64,000 nt of DNA. Origin: Derxia lacustris (GTDB lineage Bacteria; Pseudomonadota; Gammaproteobacteria; Burkholderiales; Burkholderiaceae_E). The notes under the pieces are model-generated. The model did no database searches. It was not told where the DNA came from and saw only the letters and a program-made list of their open reading frames with translations. The DNA is taken from assembly GCF_002105195.1 (NCBI RefSeq), contig NZ_MUHU01000008.1, positions 62,001 through 126,000 of the forward strand, given 5' to 3'. Each line of letters begins with the position of its first letter. Positions within the stretch are counted from its first letter, which is position 1. Made by a program: the position numbers and the translations under genes. Positions 1-9,296 of the stretch are shown piece after piece.

Positions 1-1
1 A

Positions 2-1279
2 ACCGCGCGCCTGCCGTCCTATCTCGACGCCGCCAACCCCGGCCCCTGGGGCATGTTTCTGGAGCAGCTCGACCGCGTCGAGCCGCATCTGGGGCCGCTC
101 GCGCGTTGGATGGACACGATGCGCCGGCCCAAGCGCGCCCTCATCGTCGATGTGCCCATCGAGATGGACGACGGCCGCATCGTCCACTTCGAGGGCTATC
201 GCGTGCAGCACAACCTGTCGCGCGGCCCGGGCAAGGGCGGCGTGCGTTTTCATCCGGGCGTGACCCTGCCCGAGGTGATGGCGCTGGCCGGCTGGATGAC
301 GGTGAAGAACGCCGCCGTCAACCTGCCCTACGGCGGCGCCAAGGGCGGCATCCGCGTCGATCCCAAGCTGCTGACGCCCGGCGAGCTGGAGCGCATGACG
401 CGCCGCTACACCAGCGAGATCGGTCTGGTCATCGGGCCTGACCGCGACATCCCCGCGCCCGACGTCAACACCGGCGAGCAGACCATGGCCTGGATGATGG
501 ACACCTACTCCATCAACCAGGGCTCGACCCAGCCCGGCGTGGTCACCGGCAAGCCGGTGAGCCTGGGCGGCAGCCTGGGCCGGCGCGACGCGACCGGGCG
601 TGGCTGCTATGTGGTCGCGCGCGAGGCCATGCGCCGCATCGGCCTGCCGATGGAAGGCGCGCGCATCGCCATCCAGGGCTTTGGCAATGTGGGCAATGCG
701 GCGGCGCGGGTGTTTGCGGCCGCTGGCGCCAAGGTGGTCGCGGTGCTCGACGTGGGCGGCGGCATCCATTGCGAAGCCGGCATCGATCCGCAGGCGCTGG
801 TCGAGCATTTGCAGGGCAAGCGCGAGCCGATCACCAGCTTCCCGGGCGTCGAGCCCATCACCGCCGACGAGTTCTGGGCCACCGATTGCGAGGTGCTGCT
901 GCCGGCCGCGCTCGAAGGCCAGATCACCGCCGCCAACGCCGGCCTCATCCGCGCCAAGTTGGTGGTGGAGGGCGCCAACGGCCCGACCACGCCGGCGGCC
1001 GAAGATATGCTGCATTCGCGCGGCTGCCTGGTGCTGCCCGACGTGCTCGCCAATGCCGGCGGCGTGACCGTGAGCTATTTCGAATGGGTGCAGAACGCAT
1101 CGAGTTTTTTCTGGACCGAGGACGACATCAATGCGCGGCTCGACCGCGTGCTGTCCGAGGCCTTCGCGGCGATCTGGGCCATCGGCCAGGAGCGCGGCAT
1201 CAACCTGCGCACGGCGGCCTTCGTCACGGCATGCACGCGGGTCTTGCAAGCCCGTGCATTGCGCGGCCTCTACCCGTGA
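2..1279 (+). CDS. gdhA: Glu/Leu/Phe/Val dehydrogenase (glutamate dehydrogenase), 5' end outside window
   Basis: Oxidative deamination of glutamate to 2-oxoglutarate, or the reverse, in the cytoplasm. The frame is open from base 2 and contains dehydrogenase-like residues before the ATG at 53, so the true start probably lies left of the window and 53 is an internal Met. Counting from that Met, the N-terminal domain has [11 protein letters not shown] and the catalytic-lysine loop GGAKGGIR near residues 94-101. A Rossmann dinucleotide site [10 protein letters not shown] follows near 220. About 425 residues are visible, the usual length of the hexameric enzyme. The stop is 16 bases before the likely start of the downstream sensor kinase, so the three genes could be co-transcribed. 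NAD versus NADP preference cannot be read from the sequence. Confidence 0.93.
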   Translation, partial: TARLPSYLDAANPGPWGMFLEQLDRVEPHLGPLARWMDTMRRPKRALIVDVPIEMDDGRIVHFEGYRVQHNLSRGPGKGGVRFHPGVTLPEVMALAGWMTVKNAAVNLPYGGAKGGIRVDPKLLTPGELERMTRRYTSEIGLVIGPDRDIPAPDVNTGEQTMAWMMDTYSINQGSTQPGVVTGKPVSLGGSLGRRDATGRGCYVVAREAMRRIGLPMEGARIAIQGFGNVGNAAARVFAAAGAKVVAVLDVGGGIHCEAGIDPQALVEHLQGKREPITSFPGVEPITADEFWATDCEVLLPAALEGQITAANAGLIRAKLVVEGANGPTTPAAEDMLHSRGCLVLPDVLANAGGVTVSYFEWVQNASSFFWTEDDINARLDRVLSEAFAAIWAIGQERGINLRTAAFVTACTRVLQARALRGLYP

Positions 1280-1295
1280 TGCCAGGCGGCCCGCG

Positions 1296-3216
1296 TTGAG
1301 TCCGCAGCTGCCGCCGCCCGAGCGCCCGCCGTTCTCATGGCGCAATGTGCGGCGCCGCCTGCCCCGGCTGGCGGTGGCCTTCGCCTGCGCGGCGCTGCTG
1401 GCCGGCGCAGGCCGGCTCGGCGAGCGGCTCAGCGAGCGCGAGGCGCTGCGTGCCTCGCGCATCGATGCCGATCACCGGCTCGATCTGTTCGCGGCGGCGG
1501 TCAGCGCCGAGATCGGCCGCTTCCAGCATGTGCCGGCAACCATCCAGCTCAACCGCGATGTGCTGGCGCTGCTGCGCGAGCCCGGCTCGGCCGAGCGCGC
1601 CGACACCGTCAACGACTATCTGCGCCGGCTCAACGCGCATGTGGGCGGCATCGCCATCTATGTGATGAACGAGCGCGGCGTGGTGCTCGCGTCCAGCAAC
1701 TCCGACGCCGGCGACGACAGTCTGGTCGGCGCCGAGCTGGCATTCAGGCCCTACTTTGTTGAGGCGCTGTCGGGCCGCGTCGGCCGGCATTTCGCCATTG
1801 GCGAGCGCAACGGCCAGCCCGGCTATTACGTCTCGCATCCGGTGCGCGACGGCGCGCGCGTGGTCGGCGTGGCGGCCATCAAGATCGGCCTGCGCTCCAT
1901 CGAGGACGCCTGGCCGATGCTCGGCGCGCCGGCCCTGATCGCCGACGGCAACGAGGTGGTGATCCTGTCGTCCCAGCCCGAATGGCGCTACACCGCGCTG
2001 ACCACGCTCGACATCGAGCGCCGGGTCGACATGCAGATCAACCGGCTCTACGGCGAGCGCCGCATCGGCAGCTTTCCGATTGGCGCGCGGCTGGTGGTCG
2101 ATGCCGACAGCGAGCGCATCGACGAGCTGCTGCCCAACGGCGGCCGGGCGCTGCCGCGTGCCAGCGACGGCCTGCTGGTGCTGGGCCGCCGGCTCGACGG
2201 CATGGACTGGCGGCTGCTGTCCTTCACCGATCTGCGCGGGCTGCGCGGTCAGGCGCTGGTGGATGGCGTGCTGGCGGCGGTGGCGGCCGGCTTCGTGCTG
2301 CTGCTCGGGCTGATCGTGGTGCAGCGGCGCCGCATCCTCAAGCAGCGGCTGGAAGCGCGGCTGCTGCTGGAGCGCGCCAATGCCGAGCTGGAGCAGAAGG
2401 TGGCGAGCCGCACGCGCGAACTCACCGCCGCCAACGACCGCCTGCGCCACGAGGTGGCCGAGCGCATCGCGGCCGAGAACACGCTGCGCGCCGCGCAGGA
2501 CGAGCTGGTGCAGGCGGCCAAGCTGGCGGTGCTGGGGCAGCTGGCCACCGGCATCACGCATGAGCTGACCCAGCCGCTCGCGGCCATCCGCACGCTGTCG
2601 GGCAATGCGGCCGAGTTTCTGCGCCGGGGCAATGGCGAGGCCACCGCCGGCAATCTCGAAATCATCGCCCGCATGGTCGAGCAGATGGGCAGCATCATCC
2701 AGCCGCTCAAGTCCTTCGCGCGCAAGTCCGAGGCGCGGCCGGCGGCGGTGGATCTGGCGCATGCGGTCGGCAATGCGCTGTTCATCCTCGATGCGCGGCT
2801 GCGCGAGCAGCGGGTGGAAGTGCTGAACCGCGTGCCCAAGGGCGAATGCTTTGCCTGGGCCGACCAGAACCGCATGGAGCAGGTGCTGGTGAACCTGATC
2901 GCCAATGCCGCCGACGCGATGCATGAGGTGGCCGCGCCGCGCATCGTCATCGAGGCCGGGCAGGGCGCTGACGCGACCGCGCCGCATGTCTTCGTGAGCG
3001 TGACCGATACCGGCGCCGGCCTCGCGCCCGCCGTGCTCGGCCGGCTGTTCGAACCCTTCTTCACCACCAAGCCGGTCGGCGCGGGGCTGGGCCTGGGCCT
3101 GGCCATTTCGCGCGACATCGCCCGCGAGGCCGGCGGCGAGCTTGTCGCCGACAATGCGCCGGCGGGCGGTGCCCGCTTCACGCTCGTTCTGCCCCTGCCG
3201 CCGGAGACCCTGCCCG

Positions 3217-3224
<8 letters not shown>
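1296..3224 (+). CDS. DctB-type membrane sensor histidine kinase
   Basis: Inner-membrane sensor kinase of the C4-dicarboxylate (DctB) class. The proposed TTG start at 1296 has an AGGCGG element about 6 bases upstream; in-frame codons further upstream lie inside gdhA. In order: transmembrane helix (about residues 24-42), a periplasmic double-PAS/dCache region to about 325, a second transmembrane helix (about 330-350), a coiled coil, a HisKA helix with [11 protein letters not shown] (His422) and an HATPase domain ending in [11 protein letters not shown]. It overlaps the downstream regulator gene by 8 bases, so the two form a two-component pair. Neither a dctA nor a TRAP transporter gene is nearby, so the sensed ligand and target are unknown. 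Adjacency to glutamate dehydrogenase hints at dicarboxylate or glutamate metabolism. Confidence 0.85.
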
Positions 3225-4560
<1,336 letters not shown>

Positions 4561-4572
4561 CGCGGCCCGGGC

Positions 4573-5484
4573 TCAGTGGCCGGCCTTCAGCTCGGCATAA
4601 AGCCACTTGATGAAGCGCTCCGACGTCTGCGCCGATTGCGCCACCTGGGCGTCAAAGTCGGCGGTCGGGCGCGCGGCGATCACTTCTTCCACCGTCTTGC
4701 CCTGGGCCACCAGCGGCGCCACCTTGTCGCGCACCGCCAGCAGCAGATCGCGCTGGGCGATCAGGCCGGCGCGGTCGGTGATCGGGCCGTGGCCGGGGAT
4801 GATCCTGGTGGCCGGGCCGGCGCGGCCGATGGTCGCGCCCAGGCCGTCGAGCAGGCCGCGCAGGCTGCCGCCATTGTTCAGATCGACCACCGGATAACCC
4901 ACGGTGCGGAAGTAGTCGCCGACCGCCAGCACATCGTGATTTGCGAACTGCACCAGCGTGTCGCCGTCGGTATGGGCGCTGCGTACCGGCAGCAGCCGCA
5001 CATCCTCGCCGTTGAGATGCAGCGTGACCGGGCCGTCATAGGTGATGGCCGGCAGCGCCTGGGCCGGCGCCGGCTTGCCCGGCGTGCCATCGGCGGCCGG
5101 GTTGGGGTGCGCCAGCCGCTCGCGCAGCTGGTCGCGGCTCAGCAGCGTGGCGCCGAGCTTGGCGAAGTTCTCGTTGCCGCCGGTGTGGTCGCCATGCACA
5201 TGGGTGTTGACGAGGAAGCGGATCGGCTTGTCGGACAGCCGGCGGATCGCGGCGACCAGCTTGTCGGTCAGCGGCGCGAACTGCGAATCGACCAGCAGCA
5301 CGCCGTCCGGGCCGGTCAGCACGCTGATCGCGCCACCCTGGCCTTCGAGCACATAAAAGTCGTCGGCGAGTTTGGTGGTCTTGATTTCCACCTTGCTGAA
5401 ATCGGGCGCCTGCTGGGCGCTGGCGCTGCCGGCAACCAGGGCTACGGCAAGCGCGATGCGGCGCAGTGCGAGGGCGGGCTTCAT
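4573..5484 (-). CDS. Exported metallo-beta-lactamase-fold hydrolase
   Basis: Zinc-dependent hydrolase predicted to act in the periplasm. The start at 5484 begins a classical signal peptide (MKPALALRR, hydrophobic core, ASA cleavage near residue 23); the frame is open further upstream but shows no export signal there. The metal-binding motif HVHGDH is at residues 95-100. A later HTDGDT supplies the third His region, GDYFR the bridging Asp and PGHG the last His, so the site looks complete. The 303-aa length and layout fit the broad family that includes B3 beta-lactamase relatives and quinoprotein-associated metallohydrolases. The substrate cannot be predicted. It is transcribed alone, convergent with the response regulator. 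Confidence 0.8.
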   Translation of the reverse strand: MKPALALRRIALAVALVAGSASAQQAPDFSKVEIKTTKLADDFYVLEGQGGAISVLTGPDGVLLVDSQFAPLTDKLVAAIRRLSDKPIRFLVNTHVHGDHTGGNENFAKLGATLLSRDQLRERLAHPNPAADGTPGKPAPAQALPAITYDGPVTLHLNGEDVRLLPVRSAHTDGDTLVQFANHDVLAVGDYFRTVGYPVVDLNNGGSLRGLLDGLGATIGRAGPATRIIPGHGPITDRAGLIAQRDLLLAVRDKVAPLVAQGKTVEEVIAARPTADFDAQVAQSAQTSERFIKWLYAELKAGH

Positions 5485-5721
5485 GGGATGGCGGTCCTTG
5501 TTGTGCATTGGGGGCTGGCAAGTAGCAGCCCCCATGCCCAGCAAAAACGCCAGATCGCGCGGCGCCGAACGGCAGCCAGGGCGATTTGAAACAGCGGCTG
5601 GCAACAAGCCAGCAGGCGCGCGGCGACGGCTGCGCGGATTGCAACGGTCGGGTGGCGACGGGCGGCGGCCAGTCCTGATCCGAGAAGCCTGGACCCGCCG
5701 CCGCGCATCGCCGTAAAGCTG

Positions 5722-6375
5722 TCAGTCGGCCAGCGTCATCTCGTCGACGACCCTGGTCACGCCGGCGCTGCCCCAGGCCGAGCGGATCGCCAGCTCGCGC
5801 TCGGTCCAGTTGCCGACCTTGCCGCTGAGCGTGACCTTGGCGTTGTCCACGCTCACCTCGATGCCCCTGGAATCGGCCGAGGCCTGGCGCTTGAGCGCCG
5901 CCTCGATCTCGGCCTTGACCGCCGCCGACGAGGCGCGCGGCTTGATGGAAATCTGGTCGCTCACGCCGATCACGCCGGCCAGATGGCGCAGACCGTCGGC
6001 GGCAGCGAGCTTCTGGTATTGCCAGTCCACATCGCCGAGCAGCGTGATCCAGCCGTTCTCGACCATCACCCGCACCGAGTCGGGCCGCAGCGCGGTCATC
6101 CACTCCAGCACGTTCTCGGCCGAGCGCGCGATGTCGGCATCGCTGCGTTCGCCGAACTGGCTGAGCCGCACCTTCAGCTCAATGGCAAGCCCATGCACGC
6201 CGGCCACGCGCTGGGCCGCGCGCTCGGCTTCCCACTTTTCGGCATAGCTGCTCACTTCGCCCGACAGCGTGACGACGCCGTTCTTGACCGCCACGCCGAC
6301 CTGGGCCGACTCGACCGCCGGCTCCCAGCGCAGTTCGGCCATCACATCCTGTTGAAGCTGGCTATCGGTCTTCAT
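5722..6375 (-). CDS. Triple BON-domain protein
   Basis: A 217-aa protein made of three consecutive BON domains (about residues 3-70, 77-147 and 150-215). Each carries the family's 'V...V.NG.VTL.G.V' signature, for example VAVKNGVVTLSGEV and VMVENGWITLLGDV. No signal peptide is visible, unlike OsmY, so it may stay in the cytoplasm. BON domains are thought to bind phospholipid or ligands, and proteins like this are often induced by osmotic or envelope stress. The start at 6375 has the expected first-domain sequence (MKTDSQLQQDV). It is monocistronic. The gap to the next gene (5485-5721, 237 bases) shows no recognisable feature. Confidence 0.82.
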   Translation of the reverse strand: MKTDSQLQQDVMAELRWEPAVESAQVGVAVKNGVVTLSGEVSSYAEKWEAERAAQRVAGVHGLAIELKVRLSQFGERSDADIARSAENVLEWMTALRPDSVRVMVENGWITLLGDVDWQYQKLAAADGLRHLAGVIGVSDQISIKPRASSAAVKAEIEAALKRQASADSRGIEVSVDNAKVTLSGKVGNWTERELAIRSAWGSAGVTRVVDEMTLAD

Positions 6376-6543
6376 GGTGTTTCCCTGTGCGAGTTGAGCG
6401 CCGAGCTTGCGGCCGGCCGGCGCGGCGGTCTGTGCGCCAGCGCGCTGTGGCCGGGCCGCCGTGCGCTCGCGTACAGACGCGCGCCGCGACTGCGGCTAAC
6501 AAGGCGGCTTCGGGCGCGCTGGCGCCTGCCAGCGGAGTCGGCC

Positions 6544-6831
6544 ATGCGCATCGCCCCATCGATTGCCCGAGTGCTGCGGCCGCCGGCGGCCGGCGCCGGC
6601 GCGCGCTGGATCGCGCTCGGCATGGCCGGGCTGGCGGTCTGGTCGGTGGCGATGCCGACGCTGCTCGGCGCGGCGCTCGGGCTGTGGCTCGACGAGAGCT
6701 GGCCGCGCACGCATTCCTGGACGCTGCTGCTGCTGCTGGCGGGACTGGCGCTTGGCGCGCTCAACGCCTGGCACTGGCGGCTGTGCCAGCGCCGCGCGAT
6801 GCACGCCGGCCCGCCGCGCGACGACGACTGA
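6544..6831 (+). CDS. AtpZ/AtpI-family (ATPase gene 1) small membrane protein, orphan copy
   Basis: A 95-aa protein with two predicted transmembrane helices (about residues 22-47 and 58-77). They are separated by the short loop GLWLDESWP, which resembles the conserved glycine-rich 'GLWLD' segment of the ATPase gene-1 family. Members normally lie at the head of F-type or N-type ATP synthase operons and are thought to help c-ring assembly or Mg transport. No ATP synthase subunit gene occurs in this window, so this copy is detached from its usual context. The ATG at 6544 is the last start before the hydrophobic region; a much longer open frame upstream is antisense to the BON gene and was disregarded. 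The assignment is by eye and tentative. Confidence 0.6.
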   Translation: MRIAPSIARVLRPPAAGAGARWIALGMAGLAVWSVAMPTLLGAALGLWLDESWPRTHSWTLLLLLAGLALGALNAWHWRLCQRRAMHAGPPRDDD

Positions 6832-6865
6832 GGCAATGCCGCCGCCGGCGCGGCGGCGGGCGCAT

Positions 6866-8338
6866 TCATGCCGCCACGGCTGCGCGCGCCGCCGGCAGCG
6901 GCAGGGGCAGCTGCACCGCCAGCGCCGGATCGCCGCCGGCCCGCACCATCAGCTGGGCCAGCGCACACGAGGCGATGGCGCCGACGCCGGTCGCATCGGC
7001 CAGCGTCAGGATGACCGGCACGCTGGCGCCGAGCACCAGCCCGGCCACCTGGGCGTCGGCCAGGCAGCGCAGCTGGCCGGTGAGCAGACGGGCCGATTCG
7101 AGGTCGGGCGCGATCAGCACATCGGCGGCGCCGGCCACGCGCGCAGCGCTGCCGTCGGCCGGCGTGGCGCTGCCCGCAATCGCCTGCTCGAAGCTGAGCG
7201 GGCCGTCGACCAGCGCGCCGGCGATCTGGCCGCGCTCGGCCATCTTGCACAGCGCGGCGGCGTCGAGCGTGGAGCGCATGGCGGCATTGACCGCGCCGCT
7301 GCCGGCCAGCACCGCCACCTTGGGCGTGACGATGCCGATCGCATGCGCGAGGTCGATGGCGTTGCGCAGGATGTCGCGCTTGATGTCGATGCCGGGGCGC
7401 GGGTTGACCATGCCGTCGGCCATCAGCAGCGGCTTGCTGTAGGCCGGCACGTCGAGCACGAAGGCATGGCTCAGATGGCGGTCGGTGCCCAGGCCCAGCG
7501 CCGGATCGGCGATGGCGGCCAGCAGCTCGGCCGCGTCGAGGCTGCCCTGCATCAGTGCCTGCACCTCGCCGGCGCGCGCCATGGCCACGGCCCGGGCGGC
7601 GGCCGCATGGCTGTGCGCCGCATCGACGATGCGGTGCTCGCCGAGGTCGATGGCGCCGTCCTGCGCCAGCGCCCGGATGCGCGCGGCCGGCCCGACCAGC
7701 ACCGGCTCGATCAGCCCGAGCGCGGCGGCTTCCATCGCATCGCGCAGCGCATCGGCCGAGCAGGGATGGACCACCGCCACCGCGATGGCCGGCTGCTGGG
7801 CACTGCGCGCCAGCAGGCGGCGATAGCTCAGGCCGCGCCGGGTCAGGCTCACTTCCATCGGCTGCACGCGGGCGCGGCTGATCCTTTCGGTCGGCGCCAG
7901 CACCAGCGCGCTGCCGGTAATCACGTCGATGCCGTGCTGGTTGGTGCAGCGGCAGTCGAGCGTGAGCTGATGGTTCTTCTGGTCGCGCGCGGTCACGGCA
8001 ATGCGTACATCGAGCGTGTCGCCGACATGCACCGGCCGCTCGAAGCGCAGCGTCTGGCCCAGATAGATGCTGCCGGGGCCGGGGAACTCGGTGCCGATCA
8101 CGGTCGAGATCAGCGCCGCGCCCCACATGCCGTGGGCAATGATTCCGTGGAACTGGCTGCTGGCGGCGTATTCGGGATCGACATGCGCCGGGTTCACGTC
8201 GCCCGACATGGCGGCGAACAGCTGGATGTCCTCGGCCCTGAGCGTGCGCAGCAGGTGGGCGCCGTCGCCAATGCGGATGTCGGCGAACACATGGTTCTCG
8301 ATCAGGTCGGGCAGCGGGGTGGCGATGGACTCATGCAT
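6866..8338 (-). CDS. Bifunctional MaoC-type enoyl-CoA hydratase / phosphate acetyl(butyryl)transferase
   Basis: A 490-aa fusion. Residues 1 to about 155 form a MaoC hot-dog hydratase domain with the hydratase-2 active-site pattern SGDVNPAHVD. From about 185 to the end is a phosphate acetyltransferase/butyryltransferase (PTA_PTB) domain. The first half would hydrate enoyl-CoA to (R)-3-hydroxyacyl-CoA; the second would exchange CoA for phosphate on an acyl group. A second copy with the same architecture lies at 47066-48514 inside an operon with acetate kinase. This copy stands alone, divergent from a Crp/Fnr regulator gene 222 bases away, which may control it. The coupling of the two activities is inferred from family membership. 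Confidence 0.82.
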   Translation of the reverse strand: MHESIATPLPDLIENHVFADIRIGDGAHLLRTLRAEDIQLFAAMSGDVNPAHVDPEYAASSQFHGIIAHGMWGAALISTVIGTEFPGPGSIYLGQTLRFERPVHVGDTLDVRIAVTARDQKNHQLTLDCRCTNQHGIDVITGSALVLAPTERISRARVQPMEVSLTRRGLSYRRLLARSAQQPAIAVAVVHPCSADALRDAMEAAALGLIEPVLVGPAARIRALAQDGAIDLGEHRIVDAAHSHAAAARAVAMARAGEVQALMQGSLDAAELLAAIADPALGLGTDRHLSHAFVLDVPAYSKPLLMADGMVNPRPGIDIKRDILRNAIDLAHAIGIVTPKVAVLAGSGAVNAAMRSTLDAAALCKMAERGQIAGALVDGPLSFEQAIAGSATPADGSAARVAGAADVLIAPDLESARLLTGQLRCLADAQVAGLVLGASVPVILTLADATGVGAIASCALAQLMVRAGGDPALAVQLPLPLPAARAAVAA

Positions 8339-8462
8339 GGGGCGACCTTGTGCGGCGCGCGTTCGGCGAACGCGACCCGACCATCATCCCGAGCCGGCGC
8401 CGGCCTCACCGTGCGCCAGCGCACCGAGGCCGGGCCGACAAGGCAAGCCGGCGCCGTCTGTA

Positions 8463-8479
8463 CGGTAACGAACCTACCG
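8463..8479. promoter_or_regulatory. Inverted repeat in the divergent MaoC-Pta / Crp-Fnr promoter region
   Basis: CGGTA (8463-8467) and TACCG (8475-8479) form a perfect 5-bp inverted repeat with a 7-base spacer, 82 bases upstream of the Crp/Fnr start. It sits in an otherwise featureless 222-base intergenic region. An autoregulatory operator is possible, but the symmetry is short and could be chance. Confidence 0.25.
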
Positions 8480-8560
8480 GGCCGCAGGCAGCCTCTAACA
8501 TCGCGCCGCAAATCACTCATTCGGCAATCGCCCGGGGCGGGGATTGCCCAGGAGGCAGCG

Positions 8561-9289
8561 ATGACCCACCCGACCCAACCGACCCGGCCGCGCGACAACC
8601 GCCTGCTGGCCGCCTTGCCCGATGCCGCCTTCGAGCGCTGGCTGCCGGCGCTGGAGCCGGTCGACATGCCGCTCGGCCAGGTGCTGTGCGAGTCGGGCAG
8701 CCAGCTCAGCCATGTGTATTTCCCGACCACCGCCATCGTCTCGCTGCTCTATGTGCTGGAGGACGGCGCCTCGGCCGAGATCGCCGTGGTCGGCAACGAG
8801 GGACTGGTCGGCATCTCGCTGTTCATGGGTGGCGAATCGACGCCGAGCCGCGCCGTGGTGCAGAGCGCCGGGCGCGGCTACCGGCTGCGCGCCGCCGCGC
8901 TGAAGGACGAGTTCAACCGCGCCGGCCCGGTGCTGCATCTGCTGCTGCGCTACACCCAGGCGCTCATCACCCAGATGTCGCAGACGGCGGTCTGCAACCG
9001 GCACCACTCGCTCGACCAGCAGCTGTGCCGCTGGCTGCTGCTGAGCCTGGACCGGCTGACCGAGGGCGATCTGGTGATGACCCAGGAACTGATCGCCAAC
9101 ATGCTCGGCGTGCGCCGCGAGGGCGTGACCGAGGCCGCCGGCCAATTGCAGAAGGCCGGGCTGATTCGCTATTCGCGCGGCCGCATCTCGGTGCTCGACC
9201 GTGCCGGGCTGGAGCACCGCACCTGCGAGTGCTATGCCGTGGTCAAGCGCGAGTACGACCGGCTGCTGCCGGCCCGGATGGCGGTGTAG
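8561..9289 (+). CDS. Crp/Fnr-family transcriptional regulator (copy 1)
   Basis: A 242-aa cytoplasmic DNA-binding regulator. The ATG at 8561 is fixed by a strong Shine-Dalgarno sequence (AGGAGG, 8550-8554 region). An N-terminal cyclic-nucleotide-binding-type beta barrel occupies about residues 20-145. The C-terminal Crp-type helix-turn-helix (about 165-220) contains TQELIANMLGVRREGVTEA. There is no N-terminal cysteine cluster of the FNR type, and the usual cAMP phosphate-binding motif is not evident, so the ligand is unknown. A CECY motif near residues 222-225 recurs as CSCY in the second copy at 26519-27211; the two are clear relatives. Control of the divergent MaoC-Pta gene is plausible. Confidence 0.85.
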   Translation: MTHPTQPTRPRDNRLLAALPDAAFERWLPALEPVDMPLGQVLCESGSQLSHVYFPTTAIVSLLYVLEDGASAEIAVVGNEGLVGISLFMGGESTPSRAVVQSAGRGYRLRAAALKDEFNRAGPVLHLLLRYTQALITQMSQTAVCNRHHSLDQQLCRWLLLSLDRLTEGDLVMTQELIANMLGVRREGVTEAAGQLQKAGLIRYSRGRISVLDRAGLEHRTCECYAVVKREYDRLLPARMAV

Positions 9290-9296
9290 CCGGGCG

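Noticed and set aside
6563-8560. In-frame extension of the Crp/Fnr gene upstream to give a 908-aa product
   Set aside because: The extension is antisense to the MaoC-Pta gene and has no domain; a strong Shine-Dalgarno fixes the start at 8561.
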